This document shows positions 1 through 7,202 of a stretch of DNA of 64,000 bases, piece after piece. The notes beneath the pieces were generated by a model. It worked only from the letters and a program-made list of their open reading frames with translations, searched no databases and was not told the DNA's origin. Position 1 is the stretch's first letter; each line of letters starts with the position of its first letter. Source of the DNA: Limnohabitans sp. 103DPR2. GTDB taxonomy: Bacteria > Pseudomonadota > Gammaproteobacteria > Burkholderiales > Burkholderiaceae_C. The translations under genes were made by a program, and so were the position numbers. Where the stretch lies: assembly GCF_001412575.1 (NCBI RefSeq), contig NZ_CP011834.1, forward strand, positions 1,984,001 to 2,048,000, in the 5' to 3' direction.

Positions 1-69
1 AACAGCTGTTTGACCCAAAATAGCACTGCCTAACAGTGTCAAAAAAATTCCAATTTTTTTGAAGTTCAT
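1..69 (-). CDS. Exported protein, N-terminal fragment (cut by window edge)
   Basis: The first 23 codons of a minus-strand gene are visible: a short Lys-containing start (MNFKKIG) followed by a hydrophobic stretch and a small-residue end, which is a typical Sec signal peptide. A good ribosome binding site (GGGAGAC on the minus strand) lies about 8 nt upstream of the ATG. It begins 18 nt after the stop of the sulfatase gene on the same strand, so the two are probably cotranscribed. The mature protein lies outside the window. In this genome the likeliest identity is another Bug/TctC solute-binding protein, but nothing visible proves it. Confidence 0.6.
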   Translation of the reverse strand, partial: MNFKKIGIFLTLLGSAILGQTAV

Positions 70-87
70 GCTTGTCTCCCTATTAGT

Positions 88-1518
88 TTAACGGTGTTCA
101 CGAAAAACGTTTTGCGTTTTAATTTGACTCTCCATTCGCCAAAGCAACAGTCTGTCCATCAGTTCTTGACGAACGGCGCCGTGATTTTGCGAAGACCAGA
201 GGTTGTTGTTTTCTTCTGGATCGTTTTCGAGGTCAAAGAGCTGGCCAAAACTTTCATTTAAAAAATGAACCAACTTCCAACGCTGCGTCCTAACCATGGT
301 CATGAACTGGACCTCAGTCAAAATGTTGTCTCGACCTTGTTCACAAAAGACAGCGTCACGGCCTACCCATGAGGGATCTTTGAATGCAGGCTCAACAGAC
401 TCGGCTTCTATCCCCTCAGGCAATTTAGCCTGCGCCTGCGAAAGCAGCCACGGCACAATGTCCATGGCTTGAATCAATGCACCAGACTTCTGACCCTCGG
501 GAACTTTTCCTGGAGCCCAAAGGATCATAGGCACTCTTGTAACTTGCTCGTACATAGTCCATTTTTGGCTGTGCCCATGATCGCCTAAACAGTCACCATG
601 GTCTGACGTAAATACGATGATGCAATCGTCCAAATAGCCCTTTTTCTCGAGTGAAGAAACAATCTTTCCAACAGCATCGTCAATCATGGTGACATTGGCC
701 ATGTAATGTGCACGTTGACGATGGCGATGTTCATCCGATGGCTCAAGTTGATGCACCACTGAATCGTGATCGATCTCAACGTTGTGTTGGCGTAGATCAT
801 GAAACGGTTGGGGCTGACCGTCTAGATCTGAGTCGCTCACTTTTGCAATTGGCAATTGCTTGTCAATGTATCTGTCTAAATATTCAGGGGTTGGGTCATA
901 AGGAGGATGAGGCCCAGGAAATCCAATTTGTAAAAACAAAGGCTCTGCTTTAGGTGCAGTATCAATCCACCAGCATGCCCTGTCTGCTACAAAATTATCA
1001 GAATGGGTTTCCGTTGGGAGCAGCCACTCAAAAGCGCCAAGCCGTTGACGATAGTCTGGAAACTGCCTGTACTGAACCCTTTGCTGCTTAACCAGGCCTC
1101 TTGCCGCAAGCGATCGGTCCCAATCATCAAAGAAAAATCGACCTTCAAGGAAGCGATCCTTGTTTTCGACAACATAGCGTTGATGGTAACCAGCAGAGGT
1201 ATCCAAAGGCCATGTATGCATCTTGCCGACATTGATGCACGTATACCCGGCTTGTGCCAAATTTTCTACCCATGTATGACGCCATGTGTCAGCGTTTTTC
1301 AAGATCCCTGTGGTGTGCGCGTAGTAACCCGTAAAGAGACTAGACCTTGCTGGGACACAAGAGGCCCCAGCCACGTGGCACTGGGTAAAGTGCGTTCCCT
1401 CTTTAATGAGCCTGTCCAAGTTAGGCGTCTCCATGTGAGGATATCCAAGCCCAGCAATGGTGTCATAGCGCTGTTGATCTGTGATGATAAAAATGATGTG
1501 TGGTTGCTTCATAGTCAT
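88..1518 (-). CDS. Sulfatase family hydrolase (arylsulfatase/choline-sulfatase/phosphonate monoester hydrolase type)
   Basis: The 476-residue product has the alkaline-phosphatase-superfamily sulfatase fold. The N-terminal IIFIITDQQR motif supplies metal-binding Asp, and Cys54 in CVPARSSLFTG fits the C-x-P-x-R signature where Cys is converted to formylglycine. The later FTSDHGDCLGDHG segment supplies the remaining metal ligands. It would hydrolyse a sulfate ester or phosphonate monoester. No signal peptide is seen, so a cytoplasmic location is inferred. It is divergent from a LysR regulator and followed closely by an exported protein, suggesting a small catabolic operon. The exact substrate cannot be read from sequence. 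Two start codons (1518 and 1512) are equally plausible. Confidence 0.9.
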   Translation of the reverse strand: MTMKQPHIIFIITDQQRYDTIAGLGYPHMETPNLDRLIKEGTHFTQCHVAGASCVPARSSLFTGYYAHTTGILKNADTWRHTWVENLAQAGYTCINVGKMHTWPLDTSAGYHQRYVVENKDRFLEGRFFFDDWDRSLAARGLVKQQRVQYRQFPDYRQRLGAFEWLLPTETHSDNFVADRACWWIDTAPKAEPLFLQIGFPGPHPPYDPTPEYLDRYIDKQLPIAKVSDSDLDGQPQPFHDLRQHNVEIDHDSVVHQLEPSDEHRHRQRAHYMANVTMIDDAVGKIVSSLEKKGYLDDCIIVFTSDHGDCLGDHGHSQKWTMYEQVTRVPMILWAPGKVPEGQKSGALIQAMDIVPWLLSQAQAKLPEGIEAESVEPAFKDPSWVGRDAVFCEQGRDNILTEVQFMTMVRTQRWKLVHFLNESFGQLFDLENDPEENNNLWSSQNHGAVRQELMDRLLLWRMESQIKTQNVFREHR

Positions 1519-1625
1519 CAGAGGCGCAGATTGGTTTTAAAAGATCATGCTAGCGCTCTATCATTCAAATAAATAGTGATATTTTTTGATCTTTCCATTA
1601 ATATTTGGAATGGAAAGGTGTTGCC

Positions 1626-2582
1626 ATGGATCAAATTAAATTGAAGTCAATCAGCCCCAATACGATGTCTGCACTCAGAAGGCTTCGAATGCGACATTTA
1701 GAACTGCTCTGCCATTTAAAAGAAGAGAGCACAGTGAGCTCAGCCGCTATGAAGCTCAACCTCACGCAGCCTGCGGTAAGCAAAATGATTACGGAAATTG
1801 AAACAATCTGCCATGCAACGTTATTTAGAAGAGGCAGAACAGGTATATCAGCTAATGAAAAAGGCACCCTACTGATTCGTCAGGCTTGTGACATGGTGCA
1901 AAGTTTTGATCGATCTCTTCTAGAAATTAACGCTCTCGAGGAAGGCGCAAGTGGCCTGCTTCGAATGGGCTCTTTTTCCACGACCAGCATATTCCCCAAG
2001 CTGGTGACCAACCTCATGAAAAAACTACCGGATCTCAAGGTGCAAATTCAGGAGAGCCCACCACAAGAATTAATTAACGCGCTAATTAACCACCAGCTCG
2101 ATTGTGTTGTCACCAGTTTTTCAAGAGAAATGATGGCGGATGAGAGAACTAAATCTTTGAGGCTACAGTCTATTTCTTCAGACAACATTTGCATCGTTGC
2201 CTCTTTAAAAAACCCGCTATCAAACAAACGTTCCGTTCATTGGTCAGATGTAATTAAGCTTCGGTGGGCGTTGCCACCCAAAGACGCCTTGATGACCAAG
2301 GAGTTGATGTATGCACTTAAGAAAATGGACTACCCAGACATTTCACCCGTCATTGAGTCGATGTCAGCAGTCACGATGAAAGGGCTGATTCAATTTGATG
2401 ACAACTTACTTGGAATAATGCGCGAGCATCAAGCAAAAGAAGAAGCTCGCGCAAAGAGTTTAGTGATATTGCCAATTCAACCCAAAATCAAATTACCTGA
2501 TATTTATCTTGTGACCATGAAGCAAAATTTGATTCCTCATGCAACCCTGCAAGCCCTACAGGGTGCCATTCAAAGTGAGTGA
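1626..2582 (+). CDS. LysR-family transcriptional regulator
   Basis: The protein has an N-terminal winged helix-turn-helix (about residues 20-80, with SSAAMKLNLTQPAVSKMITEIE as recognition region, written here only as a landmark) and a LysR substrate-binding domain after about residue 100. I chose the ATG at 1626 because AAAGG lies 7 nt upstream; an in-frame TTG at 1605 would add seven residues without a better site. It is divergent from the sulfatase gene, the classical arrangement for LysR control of the neighbouring operon, so it probably activates the sulfatase in response to a substrate or pathway intermediate. Effector unknown. The gene ends 7 nt before a convergent lipoprotein gene. Confidence 0.9.
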   Translation: MDQIKLKSISPNTMSALRRLRMRHLELLCHLKEESTVSSAAMKLNLTQPAVSKMITEIETICHATLFRRGRTGISANEKGTLLIRQACDMVQSFDRSLLEINALEEGASGLLRMGSFSTTSIFPKLVTNLMKKLPDLKVQIQESPPQELINALINHQLDCVVTSFSREMMADERTKSLRLQSISSDNICIVASLKNPLSNKRSVHWSDVIKLRWALPPKDALMTKELMYALKKMDYPDISPVIESMSAVTMKGLIQFDDNLLGIMREHQAKEEARAKSLVILPIQPKIKLPDIYLVTMKQNLIPHATLQALQGAIQSE

Positions 2583-2589
2583 AATCAAT

Positions 2590-3432
2590 TCAGGGCATGC
2601 TTCCCCTGCCTTCTTTGGCGTGAAACTGTTGCGAAGTCTCCCAAGCCACTGTTTGCAAATGCTTCACAACATCCGCAGGCAACCCGGCGGTGTACTTGTT
2701 CCCAATAGGATTGATTTTGTAGACCGAAGCCAAAACTGTACTGGCTGCCAAATAAGTACCCGCCATGTTGGGATGACGTTTGTCAGCGACCAACAGTCCC
2801 AACTCTGGACGCTTTGCTAGGGAGTTTGCAAATGAATAGCCGGCAGGCACCACCAAAGCGTTATTGAGTTTTCCCGCCTTAATGTATTCAACAGCCAATG
2901 GCTCTGTCATTTCAGGCTTGTCAGCATAGGCCCACGACATGAAAAGGATAGGCTCAGAACCAAACTTGCGGACTGTGTCGCTGTGCTTTTTGGCAAACTC
3001 ATAAAAAATTGGTTGTAGTTTTGGATGGATTGGACATTGACTGCAATCCATCATCATGGTGGCATCAAAGGGCCTGTCAAATGTGTTGAACTGGACCTCG
3101 TTATCTCCAACAAATGAATAGCTCCCCACTGCGTTTGGCTTGAAATGCGCCGCAACATCGTGCCAATTAATTCCTGAGCCGCTGATGGTGGCTGATGAAG
3201 ACCGGTGACCCTTTTGACCTGCAGCGCTTAACAACTGTGTCACATGACCATGCATAGAGTTGTTGTAATAGAAGAAACTATTGCCCACCCAGAGCATGGA
3301 TTTCACTTCCGTAACTTTGGGAAGTGGCTTTGACTGGCTCACTAAATCTATTGGACTAAAGCTTGCGCAACCAATCATAGATGACGCCGCCAACAACATA
3401 ACGAAAAATTTGGACGTAGAACTGAACATCAT
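2590..3432 (-). CDS. Lipoprotein with SGNH/GDSL-like hydrolase features
   Basis: The signal peptide ends in a lipobox (SSMIGC), so the product should be a lipoprotein. Near the N terminus of the mature part is VGNSFFYYN, resembling SGNH block I (G-N-S), and near the C terminus is DKRHPNMAGTY, resembling block V (D-x-x-H). These would give the Ser-Asp-His triad of an esterase or acyl hydrolase. The start at 3432 (or the adjacent ATG at 3429) follows AAAGGG; the longer open frame upstream lacks a ribosome binding site. Length (about 280 residues) suits the family. Substrate unknown; carbohydrate or lipid esters are possible. Confidence 0.7.
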   Translation of the reverse strand: MMFSSTSKFFVMLLAASSMIGCASFSPIDLVSQSKPLPKVTEVKSMLWVGNSFFYYNNSMHGHVTQLLSAAGQKGHRSSSATISGSGINWHDVAAHFKPNAVGSYSFVGDNEVQFNTFDRPFDATMMMDCSQCPIHPKLQPIFYEFAKKHSDTVRKFGSEPILFMSWAYADKPEMTEPLAVEYIKAGKLNNALVVPAGYSFANSLAKRPELGLLVADKRHPNMAGTYLAASTVLASVYKINPIGNKYTAGLPADVVKHLQTVAWETSQQFHAKEGRGSMP

Positions 3433-3921
3433 TTCCCTTTCATGGATAACCCAATCTAACGGAAAATCCAAATAAAGCTCATAGGGTTATCTCTTGATTC
3501 AAGTATCCCATTTCCTTTGCCCAGGACTTTACCGGGGATGTTCGCTGACAAACTGATTTTGTTGTTTATGGCAGCGTCGCCTACTCGCTCGAGCAAAAGC
3601 TACAGGTCATTTAAACGATTGAGGTCTGATTTCATGAGCTCCAACGCACGTAACAACACGTGCCTTACTCCGGATACCGGAGTCGAACCGCCTCAAGCTT
3701 AATTGAGATGCAATTTCTCTGAAGAATCTATAAACTTGAAACGACTGGTATGCAGCGTAAGGCGACATCCAGGCGCTTGTCGCCAAGCGAGCAGTTTCGT
3801 TTTGAAGCAGATTTTCTGCACCAGCAGTCACCAGTGTTCACGACTGAAGAGACATCTTGGCCTGCAGGTGGCGTGGCATTAAACTGATCATATTAAAGAT
3901 TGTGACTAGGGAGAGACCAAT
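3433..3921. other. Gene-free stretch at the left edge of the accessory segment
   Basis: About 490 bases without a convincing gene. Short open frames exist on both strands (61 and 74 codons) but lack recognisable motifs and good ribosome binding sites. A perfect small inverted repeat CTCCGG-ATA-CCGGAG lies at about 3669-3683, and a weaker CGCTTG/CAAGCG pair lies near 3773-3790. The last bases carry GGGAGA before the ATG at 3922. It may be decayed sequence left by insertion of the two-gene module to its right. Confidence 0.4.
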
Positions 3922-4431
3922 ATGCCGTCGTTATCTGTATGGTTCGTTTCGTTCATACTCGGGGCTGAGCTGTTTGCAGCCGTTTGGGCGCTCGGTTCTC
4001 TTGCTCTAGATGAAGCCGCATGGCTCGCAGGCGATTTGCGCGTGGCAGTCCTATGCGTCCTATTTGGCGGCTTAGGAGGCATTACATACTGCCTGCGAGG
4101 CGTCTACCTAAATGCATGCGTGCGCAAGCAGTGGGATGTCGGCTGGCTGCCGTGGTATGTCCTCCGTCCTGTCGTGAGCCTAATACTAGGCGGGGTTAGC
4201 TTTCTGTTTGTCAAAACTGGCCTCTTATTACTGGGGTCTGCACAGACTGTGAATGGGCCTCCGCTTGGCATCTGGGCACTCGCTTTCATTGCAGGTCTTA
4301 ACGTGGATCGCTTCCTAGCAAAGATTGAGGAGATCGGTTCCACAGCATGGGGAGTCGAGCCTTCAAGGCAGTCAAGATCGTCGGGCGTGTCAGCGGCAAG
4401 TAGCAATGCGCATCCGTCCAACAAGCCGTAG
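3922..4431 (+). CDS. Four-helix membrane protein of unknown function
   Basis: The 169-residue product has hydrophobic segments at about residues 5-27, 39-62, 77-102 and 112-127, then a polar Ser-rich tail of about 35 residues. The WYVLRP motif before helix 3 and the LAFIAGLNVDRF segment in helix 4 resemble a widespread family of small uncharacterised bacterial membrane proteins. The ribosome binding site GGGAGA lies about 9 nt before the ATG. The stop codon is 2 nt before the ATG of the metallo-beta-lactamase gene, so translation is probably coupled and the proteins probably work together, for example as a membrane anchor or effector for the hydrolase. Function is not known. Confidence 0.7.
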   Translation: MPSLSVWFVSFILGAELFAAVWALGSLALDEAAWLAGDLRVAVLCVLFGGLGGITYCLRGVYLNACVRKQWDVGWLPWYVLRPVVSLILGGVSFLFVKTGLLLLGSAQTVNGPPLGIWALAFIAGLNVDRFLAKIEEIGSTAWGVEPSRQSRSSGVSAASSNAHPSNKP

Positions 4432-4433
4432 AC

Positions 4434-5480
4434 ATGCCCGCTGTTCATTTTCTCAACGTCGGCAACGGCGATTGCATCGTCATACAGCATGGGAGCGGCC
4501 GGGTCTCGATGATCGACATCTGTTCCGGCAACATGGATGCGCCATCCAACGCATTCGCGCAAGGTGGTTTGGCAGGTCTAGGTTTAGGTCTGCGACCTCC
4601 TCCGAACGCCTTAGCGCAAGGGGCACTTGCGGGGCTTGGACTACGAGGTAACTTGGGCATGGGAACGAAACCCACGCGTCCGCAAGATTACCTACGCGAA
4701 CTCGGGATATCAGAGATTTGGCGGTTCATACTGACTCACCCAGACATGGATCACCTTGACGGATTCGATGCGTTATTCAATGAGTTCACAGTGCACAATT
4801 TCTGGCATTCAGGTGCTATAAGGGAGAAACCATCGTTCGGTGGAATCTCACACTACAAGGAAGTGGATTGGGACCGCTACGAACAGGTGAAAGCCGGACG
4901 GGATGAAGCGAACTCCCGCTTGGTTCTTGCTGGGGACAGATTTGCCTATGCCAACCAGACTGACACGGGCCATGGTTGGGGTGACGGTCTTCACATCCTT
5001 GCACCGACTCCGGAGTTGATTGCCCAAGCGAACCAGACAGAAGACCCGAACGACGGTTCGTACGTGATCCTCTACTGCTCGGAATCCTTCCGGATCATCT
5101 TCGCTGGTGATTCTCACGACGACACTTGGGAGCACATCCTCACTCATCACGCCGAGGATGTGGCGAACTGTGATGTTCTGATTGCCCCACATCACGGCAG
5201 AGATTCCGGTCGACAATGGGATTTTCTTGACGTCCTTCGCCCGAAGTTGACGCTGTTTGGTGTCGCGCGATCTGAGCACCTCGCTTACGAGGCATGGAAC
5301 AAACGAGGGCTTTTCAAGATCACCAACAACCAAGCGGGCAACATCTCAATCGAGGTTAGCGAACAGAGGCTAGACGTGTTCGTCGAAAACGAGAGCTTTG
5401 CTATCGCAAAATCGCCGCACGATATATTGCGGCATCCTGTCCTCGGTTACCGCCGGTACGGCTACGTCAGCAGTTCATAG
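4434..5480 (+). CDS. Standalone ComEC/Rec2-like metallo-beta-lactamase hydrolase
   Basis: The 348-residue protein has an MBL fold without the membrane channel of true ComEC. Visible motifs in order: LNVGNGDC (residues 7-14), metal-binding THPDMDH (101-107, H-x-D-x-D-H), DPNDGS near 204-209, FAGD (223-226) and APHHGRDSG (251-259). These match the nuclease-like domain of ComEC and its standalone relatives. Between the first strand and the metal motif lies an unusual Gly/Leu-rich duplication (residues 39-76). No signal peptide is present, so it acts in the cytoplasm. It likely cleaves a nucleic acid or other phosphodiester. Sampled lines are GC-richer than surrounding genes, consistent with acquisition. 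Confidence 0.85.
   Translation: MPAVHFLNVGNGDCIVIQHGSGRVSMIDICSGNMDAPSNAFAQGGLAGLGLGLRPPPNALAQGALAGLGLRGNLGMGTKPTRPQDYLRELGISEIWRFILTHPDMDHLDGFDALFNEFTVHNFWHSGAIREKPSFGGISHYKEVDWDRYEQVKAGRDEANSRLVLAGDRFAYANQTDTGHGWGDGLHILAPTPELIAQANQTEDPNDGSYVILYCSESFRIIFAGDSHDDTWEHILTHHAEDVANCDVLIAPHHGRDSGRQWDFLDVLRPKLTLFGVARSEHLAYEAWNKRGLFKITNNQAGNISIEVSEQRLDVFVENESFAIAKSPHDILRHPVLGYRRYGYVSSS
4548..4661 (+). repeat. In-frame 57-bp duplication inside the MBL hydrolase gene
   Basis: Two adjacent copies of a roughly 19-residue unit encode NAFAQGGLAGLGLGLRPPP and NALAQGALAGLGLRGNLGM. The shared core is N-A-(F/L)-A-Q-G-(G/A)-L-A-G-L-G-L. The DNA copies have diverged at several positions, so the duplication is not brand new. 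It sits in the loop before the metal-binding motif. Confidence 0.75.
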
Positions 5481-5488
5481 TTCATCAC

Positions 5489-5514
5489 AGACCGCTTTCA
5501 GCCTAAAGCGGTCT
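5489..5514 (+). terminator. Strong hairpin after the MBL gene, possible terminator
   Basis: A perfect 10-bp stem (AGACCGCTTT / AAAGCGGTCT) with a 6-base loop starts 8 nt after the MBL stop codon. There is no T-run after it, so it is not a standard intrinsic terminator. It could stabilise the 3' end of the mRNA or act with the downstream palindromes. Confidence 0.4.
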
Positions 5515-5519
5515 ATACC

Positions 5520-5622
5520 GTCCAGACTCTGGACACCCCCTGACCGTCCAGACCAAGTCAAGTGTCCAGAGCTGGACGCTTTGTACCGTCCAGAGCGCCT
5601 CTTGCGTCCAGATTCTGGACGC
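5520..5622. repeat. Array of GTCCAGA palindromes, about 2.5 units of 42-44 bp
   Basis: GTCCAGA begins at 5520, 5546, 5564, 5588 and 5606 (spacings 26, 18, 24, 18), which resolves into a 42-44 bp composite unit repeated about two and a half times. Three occurrences are palindromic: GTCCAGA-C-TCTGGAC at 5520-5534, GTCCAG-AG-CTGGAC at 5564-5577, and GCGTCCAGA-T-TCTGGACGC at 5604-5622. TACCGTCCAGA recurs. The array lies between the MBL gene and the tRNA-Asn promoter. It could be a cluster of protein binding sites, a structured RNA, or a dispersed genomic repeat family. Confidence 0.8.
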
Positions 5623-5710
5623 TTTGCTTTGTTTCGTCTTATTGAAGTTGTCCACTTGATTGATTTCGTTCAAAGCTAAGTTAGCTCAAGCCAAAAAAAC
5701 AGTTTTCCCC

Positions 5711-5739
5711 TCGAAAAACCGCATTTTTTTTGCTACAAT
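5711..5739 (+). promoter_or_regulatory. Promoter of tRNA-Asn
   Basis: A TACAAT -10 box at 5734-5739 is 17 bp downstream of TCGAAA (5711-5716, four of six matches to the -35 consensus). It is followed by a GC-rich discriminator (GCGAGGC), as expected for stringently controlled stable-RNA promoters. The inferred start near 5746 gives a leader of about 75 nt before the tRNA. Confidence 0.6.
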
Positions 5740-5821
5740 GCGAGGCTTAGCGAAACAGCACAGTCTCTCTTAGTCCTAAAGACTCTGAATTTTTGTGTAC
5801 TTTTTGCTAGTAACCGAATAT

Positions 5822-5897
5822 TCCTCGATAGCTCAGTCGGTAGAGCGCCGGACTGTTAATCCGTAGGTCCCTGGTTCGAGCCCAGGTCGAGGAGCCA
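5822..5897 (+). tRNA. tRNA-Asn (anticodon GUU)
   Basis: A full 76-nt cloverleaf can be drawn: acceptor stem TCCTCGA (5822-5828) pairs with TCGAGGA (5887-5893), the D arm contains AGCTCAGTCGGTAGAGC, the anticodon loop CTGTTAA holds GTT, and the T arm contains GGTTCGAGCCC. Discriminator G and an encoded CCA end at 5897. Confidence 0.97.
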
Positions 5898-5901
5898 AAA
5901 T

Positions 5902-5939
5902 AAAAAACCCCTTCAGCAGATATGCCGAAGGGGTTTTTT
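5902..5939. terminator. Bidirectional intrinsic terminator
   Basis: A-run plus CCCCTTC (to 5914) pairs with GAAGGGG plus T-run (5927-5939) around a 12-base loop. It ends the tRNA transcript on the plus strand, and the long organophosphorus operon on the minus strand that stops at 5968. Confidence 0.9.
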
Positions 5940-5967
5940 CTTTGAGTGCCTCATTTCTATCCAATAT

Positions 5968-7167
5968 TTAACGAGCCAAGGCGGTGAGGGCCTCTCGCCC
6001 CAGGTCTGGATGATCCGTAAAGAAGCCATCCATTCCGACCTCCACAAAGGCCCTCAATTGTGCTGCCATGTCACCTTTTGCCGCAGGGTTGGAACCGAGG
6101 GCTAGTTCAGAAGGAAGAAATAGATTCTCAGCTCTAAACGTCCAGCCATGAACTAACAAGCTACGGGCATGGGCTTCACTGATCAACTCTGTGGGTGGTA
6201 GCAAACGTCGACCATCGGTGGGCACAATCAGCTGAGTGTGAGCACCGATACCATCCGCATAACCCTTGATGAAGTCCAAGCCCGGAGCAAGAGCCAAGTC
6301 TTGATATCCACGAGAATCCCCCGAGAGTTGAAAGTCGTAAGGCTTTCCATTAGCGCTCAGAATCTGTACCAGCCGCATCGCCGTGCGAGGACGCAGATAC
6401 TGAAGATTACTCACTTCAAAGGACTGAATGAATACTGGCGCATCTCTTTTGTCACCATATGCAGCGTGCAATTGGGTTAGAAGCACGTCTTCCATACGCG
6501 GCAAACCTTTGGCATCGGTGAAGCTTTTGAAGTAGCTAGGATGCTTTGTTTCAGGATAAATGCCAATGGTGCGATTTAATTCTTTACTGCGCCGCTGAGC
6601 CAATTCAATGACCTCAGCTAGTGTTGGGATGGGATATCGATCGTTGAATGCATTGTTGGCCTGGCGTAGGTCACGCAAGCGTTCCTGCGCGCGAACATCA
6701 GCTCGAAGTTCTGCGGCAGTAAAGTCTTCTGCAAACCAGCCAGCTGTAGGCTTACCATCCAGCTGCTTAATCACAAGTCGATCTGCATACTTGTCAAGTT
6801 GACAGACATTGGTACTTGTGTCACTGCGGTGCAACTCGGGCTTTCCATCAGAGTTACGCTTAATGGTACGTCCATCAGCCTCTAATTGCACTCTGGCAAG
6901 CATGGGCTCATGCCTTGCATGAAGCACGCCATCTTTGCTGAGCACCAGATCGGGTTCGATGAAGTCAGCGCCTTGATCAATCCCGAGGGAATAGGCTGCC
7001 AAGGTGTGTTCGGGAAGATAACCGGAGGCACCTCTGTGCGCAATCAGCAGAGGGGCATGGCCATTTAATGTCTTATACACAACGCCCTGAGCATGAATCT
7101 TGTTAAAGCAAAACAATGCTGGCACGACAGTTAAAAACAAGCGACGACTTAAAATTTCAAGTGTCAT
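5968..7167 (-). CDS. glpQ: Periplasmic glycerophosphodiester phosphodiesterase
   Basis: The 399-residue enzyme hydrolyses glycerophosphodiesters (deacylated phospholipid head groups) to glycerol-3-phosphate and an alcohol. An N-terminal signal peptide ending near Ala26 sends it to the periplasm. The catalytic HRGASG motif is at residues 44-49 (His44, Arg45), metal ligands Glu71 and Asp73 lie in FIEPDLV, and the second catalytic His86 is in ARHEP. Length and order fit the periplasmic GlpQ branch. It is the last gene of a co-directional run with an ABC transporter and an HAD phosphatase, suggesting that released phosphoesters are imported and dephosphorylated. Confidence 0.92.
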   Translation of the reverse strand: MTLEILSRRLFLTVVPALFCFNKIHAQGVVYKTLNGHAPLLIAHRGASGYLPEHTLAAYSLGIDQGADFIEPDLVLSKDGVLHARHEPMLARVQLEADGRTIKRNSDGKPELHRSDTSTNVCQLDKYADRLVIKQLDGKPTAGWFAEDFTAAELRADVRAQERLRDLRQANNAFNDRYPIPTLAEVIELAQRRSKELNRTIGIYPETKHPSYFKSFTDAKGLPRMEDVLLTQLHAAYGDKRDAPVFIQSFEVSNLQYLRPRTAMRLVQILSANGKPYDFQLSGDSRGYQDLALAPGLDFIKGYADGIGAHTQLIVPTDGRRLLPPTELISEAHARSLLVHGWTFRAENLFLPSELALGSNPAAKGDMAAQLRAFVEVGMDGFFTDHPDLGREALTALAR

Positions 7168-7202
7168 AGAAATCCCAGTGTTTTAAGTTTGAGAAGACCC
7201 TT

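Noticed and set aside
3660-3700. tRNA fragment (T-arm-like GGTTCGACTCC on the minus strand)
   Set aside because: The T stem does not pair fully, and no acceptor stem or CCA end can be drawn.
3607-3831. 74-codon minus-strand open frame as a gene
   Set aside because: No motif, no convincing ribosome binding site, and it lies in an apparently decayed stretch.
5520-5622. Short CRISPR array
   Set aside because: Repeat cores are only 7-19 bases, spacings alternate (26, 18, 24, 18), parts of the supposed spacers are themselves similar, and no cas genes are nearby.
5520-5622. Type III toxin-antitoxin RNA repeats
   Set aside because: The repeats lie downstream of the gene rather than upstream of a ToxN-like toxin, and no such toxin is encoded.
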